DNA of 64,000 nt from a virus, in IMG/VR virus record IMGVR_UViG_3300021957_000025, positions 1 to 64,000 of that record. One strand, written 5' to 3'. Below are positions 16,002 through 23,678 of the stretch, piece by piece. The notes beneath the pieces were generated by a model, which saw only the letters and a list, made by a program, of their open reading frames with translations, did no database searches and was not told the DNA's origin. The position numbers and the translations under genes are program-made. Every line of letters starts with the position of its first letter. The stretch's first letter is position 1.

Positions 16002-17787
16002 CTTCAGAGAATGCTCTAGATGGACACTGTCGATATGTTGCTTCGCCCAACAGCACGTCCACCCCATCATAATTTCGTGTTTGTCCTTCGAGTCTAGCAC
16101 CAAGGTTGACGGCATCTCCAATGACGGAATAGTCAAATCTAAGTTCTGACCCCATGTTTCCAACGATGCACTCACCAGTGTTAATACCAATGCCAACATT
16201 GATAGGGGGAAGACCGAGTGGTTTGAGTTCTTCATTGAGTTCCTTGGTAGCAATTAGTATTTCTTCTGCAGACTTGACTGCCATCTCGGCATGGTTCGGA
16301 CAGTCCATTGGAGCATTCCAAAAACTCATTATACAATCGCCCATGTATTTGTCTATAGTTCCACCATTATTTAGAATTATCTTAGTCTGTAAGTCCAAGA
16401 ATCTGTTAATCAATTCTACCAATCCTTCGGGGTCATCATTCTTCATGAACGCTTCACTTATTGGGGTGAATCCACATATGTCCATAAACATGAAGGTAAG
16501 TTCCTTTCTATCTCCACCAAGTTTCAATTTTGATGGGTCTTTTTGGAGCTCTTCAATCATGTCGGGGGATAAATACTTTTGGAACTGCTTCTTAATCTGT
16601 TGTTTTTCTTGATATGTAATGTAGTACTTGTTGAAAGAAGCATGTCCGAACACCACCAAGGAGGCAATCGATGAGAAGAAGGTATCGAAAAGAACGAGCT
16701 CTGAAGTCCAAATATAATAACTCCCGCCAATCTGGCATCCTACAAGCAATAGACTCCCTACCCCCGAAAGAAGTGTGGGAGCTTTGTAGACCAAACCCAA
16801 TATCGTTATTAGGACTAACAGAAGAAGAACGGATTCTAAGGATTCAAGATAGTAGGATTGTTGTATTTGAACTCCTGTCAAAACGGTTTGGAGCAGGTTT
16901 GCTTGCACTTCGTGGGGATACATTACTCCCCTTGGGGTTGAAACTGGATTATTCAAACCCTCAGCTGTCAGACCCCATACAAGAATCTTATTCTCAAAAT
17001 TAGATTCGGGTAGGTCAACTGCAGATATTCTATGGAATTTATTCCAATAGGAAACCATTACGTCTGAAGTTGGAGTTGTTGTAATAGGTTTGTCTCTCCC
17101 CATTCTAACCCATTCAACTCCAGCTTCGGGTGTAATCTTAGTTTGATAAGACGGCTGGTCACGTAAGGCACGTAATGTCTCTAAAACTAGAGATGGATAT
17201 ACCTGTCCGTTTGCAGTAACCATAAGGGGTACAGACCGCGTAGTCCCATCAAAATTAGGTGTCCCAGTGACAGCTGGAGTAGCCGTTACAACTCCTATAC
17301 CGTAAGTGTTTTTAGCAAGTATTGGAATGGGTTGGACTATCCCAGTGAAATTCCACAACCAATTCTTTGCATCTCCACCACCAAAAGTAGAGTTACCTAC
17401 GAATGGTAATGCACCTGTATCTTTTTGAATTGTTGGAGCAGCTCCGAGGATTGTAAGTCTATTGACTAACCCCTCAGCAAATAGATTGTCTTGTGAAGGG
17501 TCTCTATCACTTTCCGAAAAAAGAGTAGAGAACAAATGAGTGTTAGAGTAATGAGTGTTAAGAAGAATGTCACGGTAAATACCACGGCGAATAGGATACT
17601 GTCCAAAAGTCTCAAGACTCTTCTCATCAATATCAACAAGTACGATGTCATCGACATAGAATTCACCCTGTTGTTGGTGAAGGTAATCAAACCACGACCA
17701 TGAGATGTTTTCAACAAAATAAGGATTCCATATCTTTAGAGCAAAGATTGCTACGATTGTTATTAATACTGATTTCCACGAAAACAT
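15946..17787 (-). CDS. CHASE2-domain class III adenylate/guanylate cyclase
   Basis: 613 aa from MFSWKSVLI, right after the upstream stop (TAAAATG); an ATG at 17850 is possible but lies in the preceding gene. One N-terminal membrane helix, a periplasmic CHASE2 sensor domain (about 25-310, with DDIVLVDIDEKSL and YPIRRG), three membrane helices (about 315-390), then a cyclase domain. Catalytic residues look complete: metal Asp in FMFMDICGFT (near 431), KYMGDCIMSFW (near 480) with the second Asp, and NLGARLEGQ with the Asn/Arg pair (near 560). It should make cAMP or cGMP in response to a periplasmic signal. Such a cyclase is very unusual in a phage. Confidence 0.88.
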   Translation of the reverse strand: MFSWKSVLITIVAIFALKIWNPYFVENISWSWFDYLHQQQGEFYVDDIVLVDIDEKSLETFGQYPIRRGIYRDILLNTHYSNTHLFSTLFSESDRDPSQDNLFAEGLVNRLTILGAAPTIQKDTGALPFVGNSTFGGGDAKNWLWNFTGIVQPIPILAKNTYGIGVVTATPAVTGTPNFDGTTRSVPLMVTANGQVYPSLVLETLRALRDQPSYQTKITPEAGVEWVRMGRDKPITTTPTSDVMVSYWNKFHRISAVDLPESNFENKILVWGLTAEGLNNPVSTPRGVMYPHEVQANLLQTVLTGVQIQQSYYLESLESVLLLLVLITILGLVYKAPTLLSGVGSLLLVGCQIGGSYYIWTSELVLFDTFFSSIASLVVFGHASFNKYYITYQEKQQIKKQFQKYLSPDMIEELQKDPSKLKLGGDRKELTFMFMDICGFTPISEAFMKNDDPEGLVELINRFLDLQTKIILNNGGTIDKYMGDCIMSFWNAPMDCPNHAEMAVKSAEEILIATKELNEELKPLGLPPINVGIGINTGECIVGNMGSELRFDYSVIGDAVNLGARLEGQTRNYDGVDVLLGEATYRQCPSRAFSEVDRITVKGKSEPVTVYTI

Positions 17788-17788
17788 T

Positions 17789-18058
17789 TTATGAGAATTT
17801 CTTCTGTACCCATTTAAAGACTGTATAAATGGATAGACCATAGAATGCAAGTACAGACATGGGCAATGCTATGTACGCAAGTTCCCATGGTGATAAAAAC
17901 AGAACTTCCCAACCAAAATTTATAGCTGCCTCAACGTCACCCAAAGGTTCAAGTGTTGCTGGCAATGCAATTTCATTCTCTTCAAAGAGGTCTAGTATCT
18001 CATTAAACTGTTCTTCAGTATAACACTCGTAAAACTCGGGTGGGCATTCTGCGTTCAT
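17789..18058 (-). CDS. Small protein with one C-terminal membrane helix
   Basis: 89 aa from MNAECPPEFYECY. The ATG overlaps the stop of the curlin-repeat gene (ATGA) and has CAGGA upstream. An acidic N-terminal half (about 1-50) precedes a membrane helix (ELAYIALPMSVLAFYGLSIY) and a short basic tail. There is no signal peptide or CsgE signature. Coupled between a curlin-like gene and the cyclase, it may be an accessory of either. Function unknown. Confidence 0.6.
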   Translation of the reverse strand: MNAECPPEFYECYTEEQFNEILDLFEENEIALPATLEPLGDVEAAINFGWEVLFLSPWELAYIALPMSVLAFYGLSIYTVFKWVQKKFS

Positions 18059-18693
18059 TCCTGTGTTACCGATAATGTACAACCATTAGAAGTCTGACAG
18101 TTTTGTGTTAGATTATAAATTTGATTTGTGGAACTATCTTGCAATAGGTTTAAAGTTGTTGCATAGTTTCCTTGAAGTGTTATTGTTGAAGTGTGACTTC
18201 CACTACCTTTCTGTGTAACATTAGTGACGGAGTTATCGCTGTTTCCATAATAGTATGTGGTTGAAGTGTGACTTCCACTACCCGATTGAGATAAGTCGTG
18301 GTCTACACCATCGACATGAACGTCTATGTTGTGTAGGTGTGTTCCATTTTGATACACATCCACCTCATTATTATTACCCCATATGTGTCTACCATATGTT
18401 GCACCACCAATCTGTTCTACGTTTTCAGTATTATTGGTTCCATCTACATCACCACCCCAAGCCTTTCCCGACCCCCAATAAGAGACCCAAGAAATGGAAT
18501 TACCATTACCTGTTTGTGTAAAGTTGAATGTGTTGCCACCGTGAGCAAAAGAGAAATCAACTTTGTTGTTGTAACCTGTTTGAATTATAGAGAGGTCTAC
18601 ATCACCACTCTCAACTTGTTCAACATGGACATGATTTTCGTCTGCCCATGTCGACAAGCTTATCAATAAAGTTAATAATAAACTTTTCTTCAT
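18055..18693 (-). CDS. Curlin-repeat secreted protein (CsgA/CsgB-like), second copy
   Basis: 212 aa with signal peptide MKKSLLLTLLISLSTWA. Curlin-type repeats follow the pattern hydrophobic-x-Q-x-G-x-x-N: SIIQTGYNNKVDF, NFTQTGNGNSISW, DLSQSGSGSHTST, NVTQKGSGSHTST and TITLQGNYATTL. These repeats stack as beta-strand pairs in amyloid curli fibres. The middle is rich in H, N and G. A 23-bp direct repeat in the DNA (18185-18207 and 18260-18282) underlies two of the repeats. Export would use the CsgG/CsgF pair encoded just upstream. Confidence 0.82.
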   Translation of the reverse strand: MKKSLLLTLLISLSTWADENHVHVEQVESGDVDLSIIQTGYNNKVDFSFAHGGNTFNFTQTGNGNSISWVSYWGSGKAWGGDVDGTNNTENVEQIGGATYGRHIWGNNNEVDVYQNGTHLHNIDVHVDGVDHDLSQSGSGSHTSTTYYYGNSDNSVTNVTQKGSGSHTSTITLQGNYATTLNLLQDSSTNQIYNLTQNCQTSNGCTLSVTQE

Positions 18694-18705
18694 ATCATAT
18701 TCTTC

Positions 18706-18852
18706 TTAGAATAACCATAAAAATACTAAACATAAGACAACTCCCTCACCGAATGCTAACCACAACATGTGGTAATCATCCAATCTCATAGCTTTCTGAA
18801 ACCCAAATAATTGTGCTTCATGCCATGCACGGAACTTTTCTATAATATTCAT
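18706..18852 (-). CDS. Small membrane protein in the curli operon
   Basis: 48 aa, MNIIEKFRAWHEAQLFG then a charged helix and a membrane helix (AFGEGVVLCLVFLWLF) at the C-terminus. AGGAGA lies 5 nt before the ATG. It fills the only gap between the FecR gene and the second curlin-like gene. No family recognised. Confidence 0.6.
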   Translation of the reverse strand: MNIIEKFRAWHEAQLFGFQKAMRLDDYHMLWLAFGEGVVLCLVFLWLF

Positions 18853-18860
18853 ATATTCTC

Positions 18861-19988
18861 CTAGTTTGTTTGTGTGATAGTAATATTTATAGACGAACCA
18901 TCACCCACTTGTATTAGTGACTCCTTTTCGTCTGTTATGGTTCTAATGGATGCTTGTGCAAACATTGGTAATCTAATGGAAATAACTCCATTAACTTCCC
19001 TGTAGAACCATATCTGGCCCAGACCCTTGTCTACAATTGTATTGTATTGAGTGTCTTTGTCAAACCCCGAACCTGTTCCTTGAATACGAACACTTCCGAA
19101 TGCTTGTCGTTCTCTATCGATACCAACCTTACGGTCAATCTCTAAGACAACGTCCAGTAAATCTTGTAAGAAATCGACATCTAATAAATCTCTATCGAGT
19201 TCTGTATATTCTAATTCATCATCTTCGAAATAGTCTTCTTCTAAATCATTGAACTCTAGGAAGTCTACGTCTAGAATATTACTACTATCATTCTCTGAAC
19301 CACTTTCTTCTGATATCTGTTCTGTCACCTCTTCGGGTGGAGATACAATGAAGTAGTTATCAATTAGATTGGGTGTAATCCCATTCACTACAACTGGTTT
19401 TGTAGGTGAATCATCATAAGTTGAAACCATTGTTGTCTGATATGCTTCATTCATGGTCACCGAACCACCAGCATTACTTACTACAATTTCTCCCGAGGGA
19501 GCACCCCATTTATCGGGGAGCAGAATTATCAATGACCTTCCGATTTCATCAATACTAGTTGTGAAATCTGTGCCTCTGACTGTTATCTGTGCAGTAGGTG
19601 TAGTTATATTTATGTTCGCTTTGTTTATTTTACCACCAAAACCCGAAGCAAATCGAGCGGTGCCTTGTGCCATTCTTATGGCCATCTTTGACTTGGATGG
19701 GTCGGGGTCATAGTAAACCTCGTCTATCCAAACTTTGGAGTGTTCTGTTAAGTCTAGTTCCTCGTCTCCTTGGAACTGAATTTTCATTCTTCCATTCTGA
19801 GTTTGTGCTGTATCATACATTAGCACTTCAGGCATCTCAGATGCTGAGATGACGGTAGTCTCACCGTCTCTCTGCAACCCAGCGTATCCTGTTTGTTCTG
19901 TAATCTCACCTATTGGTTCACCATGAAGTGAACCAATAAGTAAAAGATTAATCGTTATCGTCTTTTTGAACGATGTCAATATTTGCAT
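18861..19988 (-). CDS. Exported FecR-domain protein
   Basis: 375 aa with an N-terminal hydrophobic export signal (TITINLLLIGSLHG). FecR-type beta domain at about 25-190: a DSKVWIDEV-like strand (HSKVWIDEVYYD), RMAQGTARFASGF, and ITTPTAQITVRGTDF, the signature of FecR domains. This is followed by a very acidic linker (about 220-275, LDVDFLEFNDLEEDYFEDDE) and a C-terminal beta region. It lacks a membrane anchor and anti-sigma region, so it is a periplasmic or surface protein. In bacteria, FecR-domain proteins often sit next to CHASE2 cyclases, as here. The start overlaps the curlin-like gene by 41 bp. Confidence 0.82.
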   Translation of the reverse strand: MQILTSFKKTITINLLLIGSLHGEPIGEITEQTGYAGLQRDGETTVISASEMPEVLMYDTAQTQNGRMKIQFQGDEELDLTEHSKVWIDEVYYDPDPSKSKMAIRMAQGTARFASGFGGKINKANINITTPTAQITVRGTDFTTSIDEIGRSLIILLPDKWGAPSGEIVVSNAGGSVTMNEAYQTTMVSTYDDSPTKPVVVNGITPNLIDNYFIVSPPEEVTEQISEESGSENDSSNILDVDFLEFNDLEEDYFEDDELEYTELDRDLLDVDFLQDLLDVVLEIDRKVGIDRERQAFGSVRIQGTGSGFDKDTQYNTIVDKGLGQIWFYREVNGVISIRLPMFAQASIRTITDEKESLIQVGDGSSINITITQTN

Positions 19989-20676
19989 TAGAAGTCACGA
20001 AAGTCACATCGATAATACCACTACAAGATTGTCCAGTTGGGCATCCTGTATCTGAACCACTCTTCTGAATGATGTCGATATCATTACTTGAACCAGTTAA
20101 GATTGCAGTAATGCTGTTATCAGTTGCATCTGATTGATTAGTGTTAATGTCATTAGATGAACCTGTAACAGTCCAGTTCCAAACAGCATTGTCACTATCT
20201 ATCTTAGTAGTGAATATGTTTGATGAACCAGCAACTACTAAATCCCAGTTAAGGTATTCAGCACTAGCATCTGCACCAATATCAATATCAAATGTATTAG
20301 ACGAACCTGTAACAGTACCTAACATATTTAACTCGTCAGCACTATTTTGACCAATGTTCCAGTCCATAACATTTGAATCACCAGTGAAGGTGAGGTTTAT
20401 AGTTGCTGAGTCAGCAATCATAGGCCCGAATAGTTTGTTACTGTCTCCAAATTGGACAAGTGTAAACGTATTAGATGCACCAGTTAAAACCATATCAGCA
20501 GATGTTCCCGAGAAATCATCTAGACCAACTTTGTTTCCATATCCTTTCTGTGTAAAATCTAGTACTAAACCAGTACCACTTTGATTCAACCATATTTCAT
20601 TGTCGTCTGCTCCAGCAAATGCTGTAGTAGAAAACCCTAATGTTAAACATAATGTAATGAATAATTTATTCTTCAT
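19948..20676 (-). CDS. Curlin-repeat secreted protein (CsgA/CsgB-like), first copy
   Basis: 242 aa with signal peptide MKNKLFITLCLTLGFSTTAFA. Repeats of the curlin type: DFTQKGYGNKVGL, TLVQFGDSNKL, DWNIGQNSAD, and many TGSSN/TGASN turns spaced about 22 residues apart, ending with DIIQKSGS and DIVQKDDND. It should form a beta-solenoid amyloid-type fibre subunit. It overlaps the CsgG gene by 11 bp, so production of subunit and channel is coupled. The C-terminus has a CPTGQSC pair that could form a disulfide. Confidence 0.82.
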   Translation of the reverse strand: MKNKLFITLCLTLGFSTTAFAGADDNEIWLNQSGTGLVLDFTQKGYGNKVGLDDFSGTSADMVLTGASNTFTLVQFGDSNKLFGPMIADSATINLTFTGDSNVMDWNIGQNSADELNMLGTVTGSSNTFDIDIGADASAEYLNWDLVVAGSSNIFTTKIDSDNAVWNWTVTGSSNDINTNQSDATDNSITAILTGSSNDIDIIQKSGSDTGCPTGQSCSGIIDVTFVTSNANIDIVQKDDND

Positions 20677-21574
20677 TTTGTTTATCCTCTATTTGATGTC
20701 CCTCGTTTCTTCCATGAGTTCCGTGTGGATGTCGATGACCATCTTTAATTACCCAAAAACTTCTATCGTGTCCTTGGTATATTAGTTCTAAGACAGCTAG
20801 TTCAATTGCAGAACGAGTTGCTTTCGTAACTCCTTCATTCGCTGCTATACCGTCTTCCATTTCCACCAACTTCGTATCCATATCCACGAAGCGGAATACA
20901 TCATAACCACCGCCTGTACTTAAAATCGTCTTTGTAGTCTGTACATTTAGTAAAATTTCACCAGTTAAAGTTGATATTCCTCTCAACGATACCGTGACAA
21001 CATCTCTACGATAGGAAACACTTGAACCAATACCTAAGTATCTTGCGCCTCGCCCACCACTTTCAATGTTTGTATCATAACCAATTATCCCACCGTCAAG
21101 TAGGATACCAGCAAACAAGAGAGGTTGAATGCCCGTTGGAGCATCCTCATTACCTTCCTGTCTTGCAAAGTCTTCTCTAGTAGAACGAATGATTTGTCTC
21201 TCTCTTACAAGTGCGTCTAAACTTGTACGTTCTACTACTCTAAACCATTTACCTTTTCCAGCAGTCTTAAGTGCATCAATTAAAAATGATTCTGCACCTT
21301 GTGTGACTGCAGTAGAGAATGATGCAATGTTATCCATTCTCTTCCTTTGTCCTGTCTTATCTAAGAACCCATACACTGCAACTACTGGCATATTGTCAGC
21401 AGGTGGTAAGTCTGCAAGTTCTTGGTACGTAGGTATATTTACTACTTCTGCCTGTTCGACACATTCACCTACTCGTTCCATAACCAATGATGTACAGGAA
21501 TCCGTCATGCTTGGTATGGCAGCACACCCGCTGATGAGCAAGACTAACAGTCCTACTATTCCTAAGTTTTTCAT
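20666..21574 (-). CDS. csgG: CsgG-type outer-membrane curli secretion channel
   Basis: 302 aa (bacterial CsgG about 277). Lipoprotein signal with lipobox LISGC (Cys17). Family signatures: VAVYGFLDKTGQRK, FRVVERTSLDALVRERQIIRS, LLFAGILLDGGIIGYDTNIESGG split over two stretches, and RRDVVTVSLRGISTLTGEIL. CsgG forms a nine-fold pore in the outer membrane that exports curli subunits. The C-terminus has a His-rich extra tail (DGHRHPHGTHGRNEGHQ). It follows CsgF with no gap. Confidence 0.95.
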   Translation of the reverse strand: MKNLGIVGLLVLLISGCAAIPSMTDSCTSLVMERVGECVEQAEVVNIPTYQELADLPPADNMPVVAVYGFLDKTGQRKRMDNIASFSTAVTQGAESFLIDALKTAGKGKWFRVVERTSLDALVRERQIIRSTREDFARQEGNEDAPTGIQPLLFAGILLDGGIIGYDTNIESGGRGARYLGIGSSVSYRRDVVTVSLRGISTLTGEILLNVQTTKTILSTGGGYDVFRFVDMDTKLVEMEDGIAANEGVTKATRSAIELAVLELIYQGHDRSFWVIKDGHRHPHGTHGRNEGHQIEDKQNEE

Positions 21575-22033
21575 TTAAAAACTACCAGTACCGATTGGTA
21601 TATCTAAAGTTGTAGTTGTTCCATCACTTGCTACAATGGTTAGACGAATGAATTCCACACCGTCTTCTCCAACCATCTGTTCGTATGTAACTGTATTACC
21701 TTCTATAGTGAAGACACCGTATGTTACAGCTTCACCGTTAGAGAACATATTCTCTACTAATTGTTTTGCAAGTTGAGCATAGATTCTGCTCTCTACGTTC
21801 CTTAAAAATTTGGCAAGTGTCGTGTTATTTGCTTCTCTATCTGCCTTTGCAATTGCATCTTCAACGTCTTGTGCTATCTTATCACGTCTTGATTTCTCTT
21901 GGTTCTCAATGGTAAGATAATGTGCTGATTGACCTACCCCATTAAAACTAGGACTCTTAAATCCAAATACAATTTCATCTGCATTTACAGACATACACAT
22001 CATCATTAAAATTATACTACTTACTATTCTCAT
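21575..22033 (-). CDS. csgF: CsgF-type curli assembly protein
   Basis: 152 aa, signal peptide MRIVSSIILMMMCMSVNA. The mature N-terminus DEIVFGFKSPSFNGVGQS is the conserved CsgF segment that plugs into the CsgG pore and directs fibre nucleation at the cell surface; in E. coli CsgF this is the FQFRNPNFGGNP region. A C-terminal beta domain follows. It overlaps the preceding membrane protein gene by 17 bp and is directly followed by csgG. CsgE, the third curli factor, is not seen. Confidence 0.9.
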   Translation of the reverse strand: MRIVSSIILMMMCMSVNADEIVFGFKSPSFNGVGQSAHYLTIENQEKSRRDKIAQDVEDAIAKADREANNTTLAKFLRNVESRIYAQLAKQLVENMFSNGEAVTYGVFTIEGNTVTYEQMVGEDGVEFIRLTIVASDGTTTTLDIPIGTGSF

Positions 22034-22286
22034 TTTTAGCTGCCTCTTTCTTAGCGTTCTCTTTATATTCGAGAACTACGTCTACCTTTTGTTGGAGACG
22101 AATCAAATCTTGGTCTAACATTCTGACTTGGTCGATGACTTTTATTAGTGCAAAATGTTGCTTCTCAATTTCGGGTTCTAGCTTCTCACCTACAAACCAC
22201 CAAATGTAATAGATGAAATAACCCAACCCAACTGCCATAACGATTGGAAATCCGTAATCACTTATTACCGCTACAAGACTTTCCAT
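22017..22286 (-). CDS. Membrane protein with coiled-coil tail
   Basis: 89 aa from MESLVAVISDYGFPIVMAVG. The ATG overlaps the stop of the tiny gene before it (TAATG). One membrane helix (about 12-32) is followed by a long charged coiled coil (EIEKQHFALIKVIDQVRMLDQ...). Similar in layout to the 98-aa protein at 22.4-22.7 kb, and probably a distant paralogue. It could act as a holin-like pore or a scaffold for the curli machinery; neither is shown by the sequence. Confidence 0.6.
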   Translation of the reverse strand: MESLVAVISDYGFPIVMAVGLGYFIYYIWWFVGEKLEPEIEKQHFALIKVIDQVRMLDQDLIRLQQKVDVVLEYKENAKKEAAKNENSK

Positions 22287-22393
22287 TAGATGAACAATAA
22301 CCCTAACAGAAATCCTATGTTGAGACCCAGTGAACACATGAGAACAAAGTCCCTAGTAAATGTGTATTCAACCATTACTATTTCATTTCTCAT
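22286..22393 (-). CDS. Tiny membrane peptide
   Basis: 35 aa, MRNEIVMVEYTFTRDF then a hydrophobic helix (MCSLGLNIGFLLGLLFI). Both ends share bases with neighbours: ATG over the stop of the previous gene (TAATG) and its own stop over the next ATG (TAATG). This tight coupling is the main reason to call it a gene. Confidence 0.5.
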   Translation of the reverse strand: MRNEIVMVEYTFTRDFVLMCSLGLNIGFLLGLLFI

Positions 22394-22689
22394 TAGTCAC
22401 GTCTCACATCTAGTTTTCCATCTTCTATAAAATTTTCTGCACGTGCTACACGTTCTATATCGGGACGGAGTTCCAATGCAGCGGAAACTAGCATGTCAAT
22501 CTTAATCATTTCATTTGACATGGTTCTTGCACGGTTCTCTAGTGAGTTGCAAAACATTGTTAACGTTTTAATGTCGTCAACTACGCCTTCTAGAATTTGT
22601 TTGATGACTATGAAGATAAAAAATCCCATCACAAGGCTCCCTGCAATCGGGGCTCCCACTTCACCTATCAAAACAAATATATCATTCAT
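22393..22689 (-). CDS. Membrane protein with coiled-coil tail, first gene of the curli operon
   Basis: 98 aa from MNDIFVLIGEVGAPIAGSLV, with one membrane helix (about 10-32) and a helical charged tail. The frame is open further upstream, through the terminator, so the internal ATG is used. A late-type box lies exactly 5 nt before this ATG. No family is recognised. Confidence 0.65.
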   Translation of the reverse strand: MNDIFVLIGEVGAPIAGSLVMGFFIFIVIKQILEGVVDDIKTLTMFCNSLENRARTMSNEMIKIDMLVSAALELRPDIERVARAENFIEDGKLDVRRD

Positions 22690-22694
22690 GCAAT

Positions 22695-22702
22695 TATTTA
22701 TT
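22695..22702 (-). promoter_or_regulatory. Late-type box AATAAATA driving the curli/cyclase operon
   Basis: Lies 5 nt from the ATG at 22689 and 26 nt past a strong terminator. This marks the start of a new transcription unit that reaches at least to the cyclase, since I see no terminator in between. Confidence 0.55.
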
Positions 22703-22728
22703 CTTTTCACTTTCTTATACGCCAAAAA

Positions 22729-22750
22729 AAGGGACTCTTTTGAGTCCCTT
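22729..22750 (-). terminator. Rho-independent terminator
   Basis: On the minus strand a 9-bp stem AAGGGACTC / GAGTCCCTT with an AAAA loop is followed by a run of T. It ends the unit containing the SAP-like membrane protein gene at 22.8-23.0 kb. Confidence 0.85.
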
Positions 22751-22769
22751 CTCAAGACATCGTAAAGAG

Positions 22770-23018
22770 TTATTTCAATTGTTCACGAATTTCGCTGATG
22801 ACTGCAGCCTTTGCGCCAGATTTCTTAACCTTAAGGTTCTTCTTCTCTGCAAGTTCTACCAATTGATTCTTAGTTAATTTTTTTAACTCTGAAACCGTTG
22901 GTGCCTTTGGCTTGGATGGTGTAGTCTTCTTAGATACTGAAGATTTTTTCTTCTTATCTTTGACAACGAAAAACACGAATGCAACAGCCAGTATTGCTAC
23001 TATTACTATTCCGTCCAT
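22770..23018 (-). CDS. Membrane-anchored HeH/SAP-like protein
   Basis: 82 aa. An N-terminal membrane helix (MDGIVIVAILAVAFVFFVV) is followed by a Lys-rich linker and a helix-extended-helix domain (TVSELKKLTKNQLVELAEKK then VSEIREQL-like end). HeH/SAP/Rho-N-type domains bind nucleic acid, so it may tether DNA or RNA to the inner membrane. It ends at the terminator before the curli operon. Confidence 0.7.
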   Translation of the reverse strand: MDGIVIVAILAVAFVFFVVKDKKKKSSVSKKTTPSKPKAPTVSELKKLTKNQLVELAEKKNLKVKKSGAKAAVISEIREQLK

Positions 23019-23036
23019 AATGTTCTCCTAATTAAA

Positions 23037-23231
23037 TTACTTATCAAGTAATGGGTTCTTGTCCTTTGCTTTACCTATTGCTAGAGCAAAGACTTCTATG
23101 TATTTATAGCACTTTGCCCAAAGAGCATCGTCTTTTGGTGTGTCCGTCATCATTACAATGACTGAACATATAGAAATAATCGCTGGTATTGCTGACATGA
23201 ATGCCCAAATACTACTTATAAAATCCCACAT
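23037..23231 (-). CDS. Small membrane protein
   Basis: 64 aa, MWDFISSIWAFMSAIPAIIS plus a second hydrophobic stretch, then a charged C-terminus (KAKDKNPLLDK). A GATAAATA late-type box lies 29 nt upstream and GGAGAAAA sits just before the ATG. Function unknown; a holin-like role is possible because of size and late promoter, but not demonstrated. Confidence 0.6.
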   Translation of the reverse strand: MWDFISSIWAFMSAIPAIISICSVIVMMTDTPKDDALWAKCYKYIEVFALAIGKAKDKNPLLDK

Positions 23232-23260
23232 ATGTTTTCTCCGTTAGTTGTTAACAGAGG

Positions 23261-23268
23261 TATTTATC
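23261..23268 (-). promoter_or_regulatory. Late-type promoter box GATAAATA
   Basis: Lies 29 nt before the ATG of the 64-aa membrane protein, at the stop of regA. Confidence 0.45.
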
Positions 23269-23678
23269 TATTTAGACCCACCAATAGAGTATTTTGTGGT
23301 CAATTTCCAGTTGGTTTTCTCTTTGTATGGAATGATTTTGATTTGGGATAGGGGTGCAGTAGGTTCTACTATCTTAGAAGGGTCAACCAAAGTAATGAGT
23401 TTCCATTGTTCTAGAAGCTTACAGATAGTATTTCTTCTACCAATATCAGACTCATCTATGTTTGTAGGTTTACCATCGAGTTTGAACAACTCTTTGAAGT
23501 GAGTGATGTAGTAATGACCACGCTTATGTAGGATATGACATGATTGGAATAGTTCCTGTTCTCTTCTAGACGCAACACCTATGCGTGATAGTGTTTCCCT
23601 TATCTTTAGGAAATCATCTTTTTCGGGGAAGGTTACTTCGACTAATTCTGAAACTATTTTTTCTTGTGCATCATCCAT
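23268..23678 (-). CDS. regA: Translational repressor RegA
   Basis: 136 aa from MDDAQEKIV; a GTG four codons upstream is also possible. The T4 RegA pattern is kept: DDFLKIRETLSRIGVASR, then QSCHILHKRGHYYITHFKELFKLDG split by the limit but continuous, then a WKL..KY.IG C-terminus. RegA binds the start region of several early mRNAs and blocks translation. The position downstream of gp62 equals the T4 order 45-44-62-regA-43. It overlaps gp62. Confidence 0.92.
   Translation of the reverse strand: MDDAQEKIVSELVEVTFPEKDDFLKIRETLSRIGVASRREQELFQSCHILHKRGHYYITHFKELFKLDGKPTNIDESDIGRRNTICKLLEQWKLITLVDPSKIVEPTAPLSQIKIIPYKEKTNWKLTTKYSIGGSK

Noticed and set aside
17788-17850. Cyclase start at 17850
   Set aside because: Would overlap the previous gene by 61 bp, and the ATG right after that gene's stop is followed directly by the first membrane helix.
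17789-18058. CsgE candidate
   Set aside because: No signal peptide or CsgE pattern, and it has a C-terminal membrane helix, unlike periplasmic CsgE.
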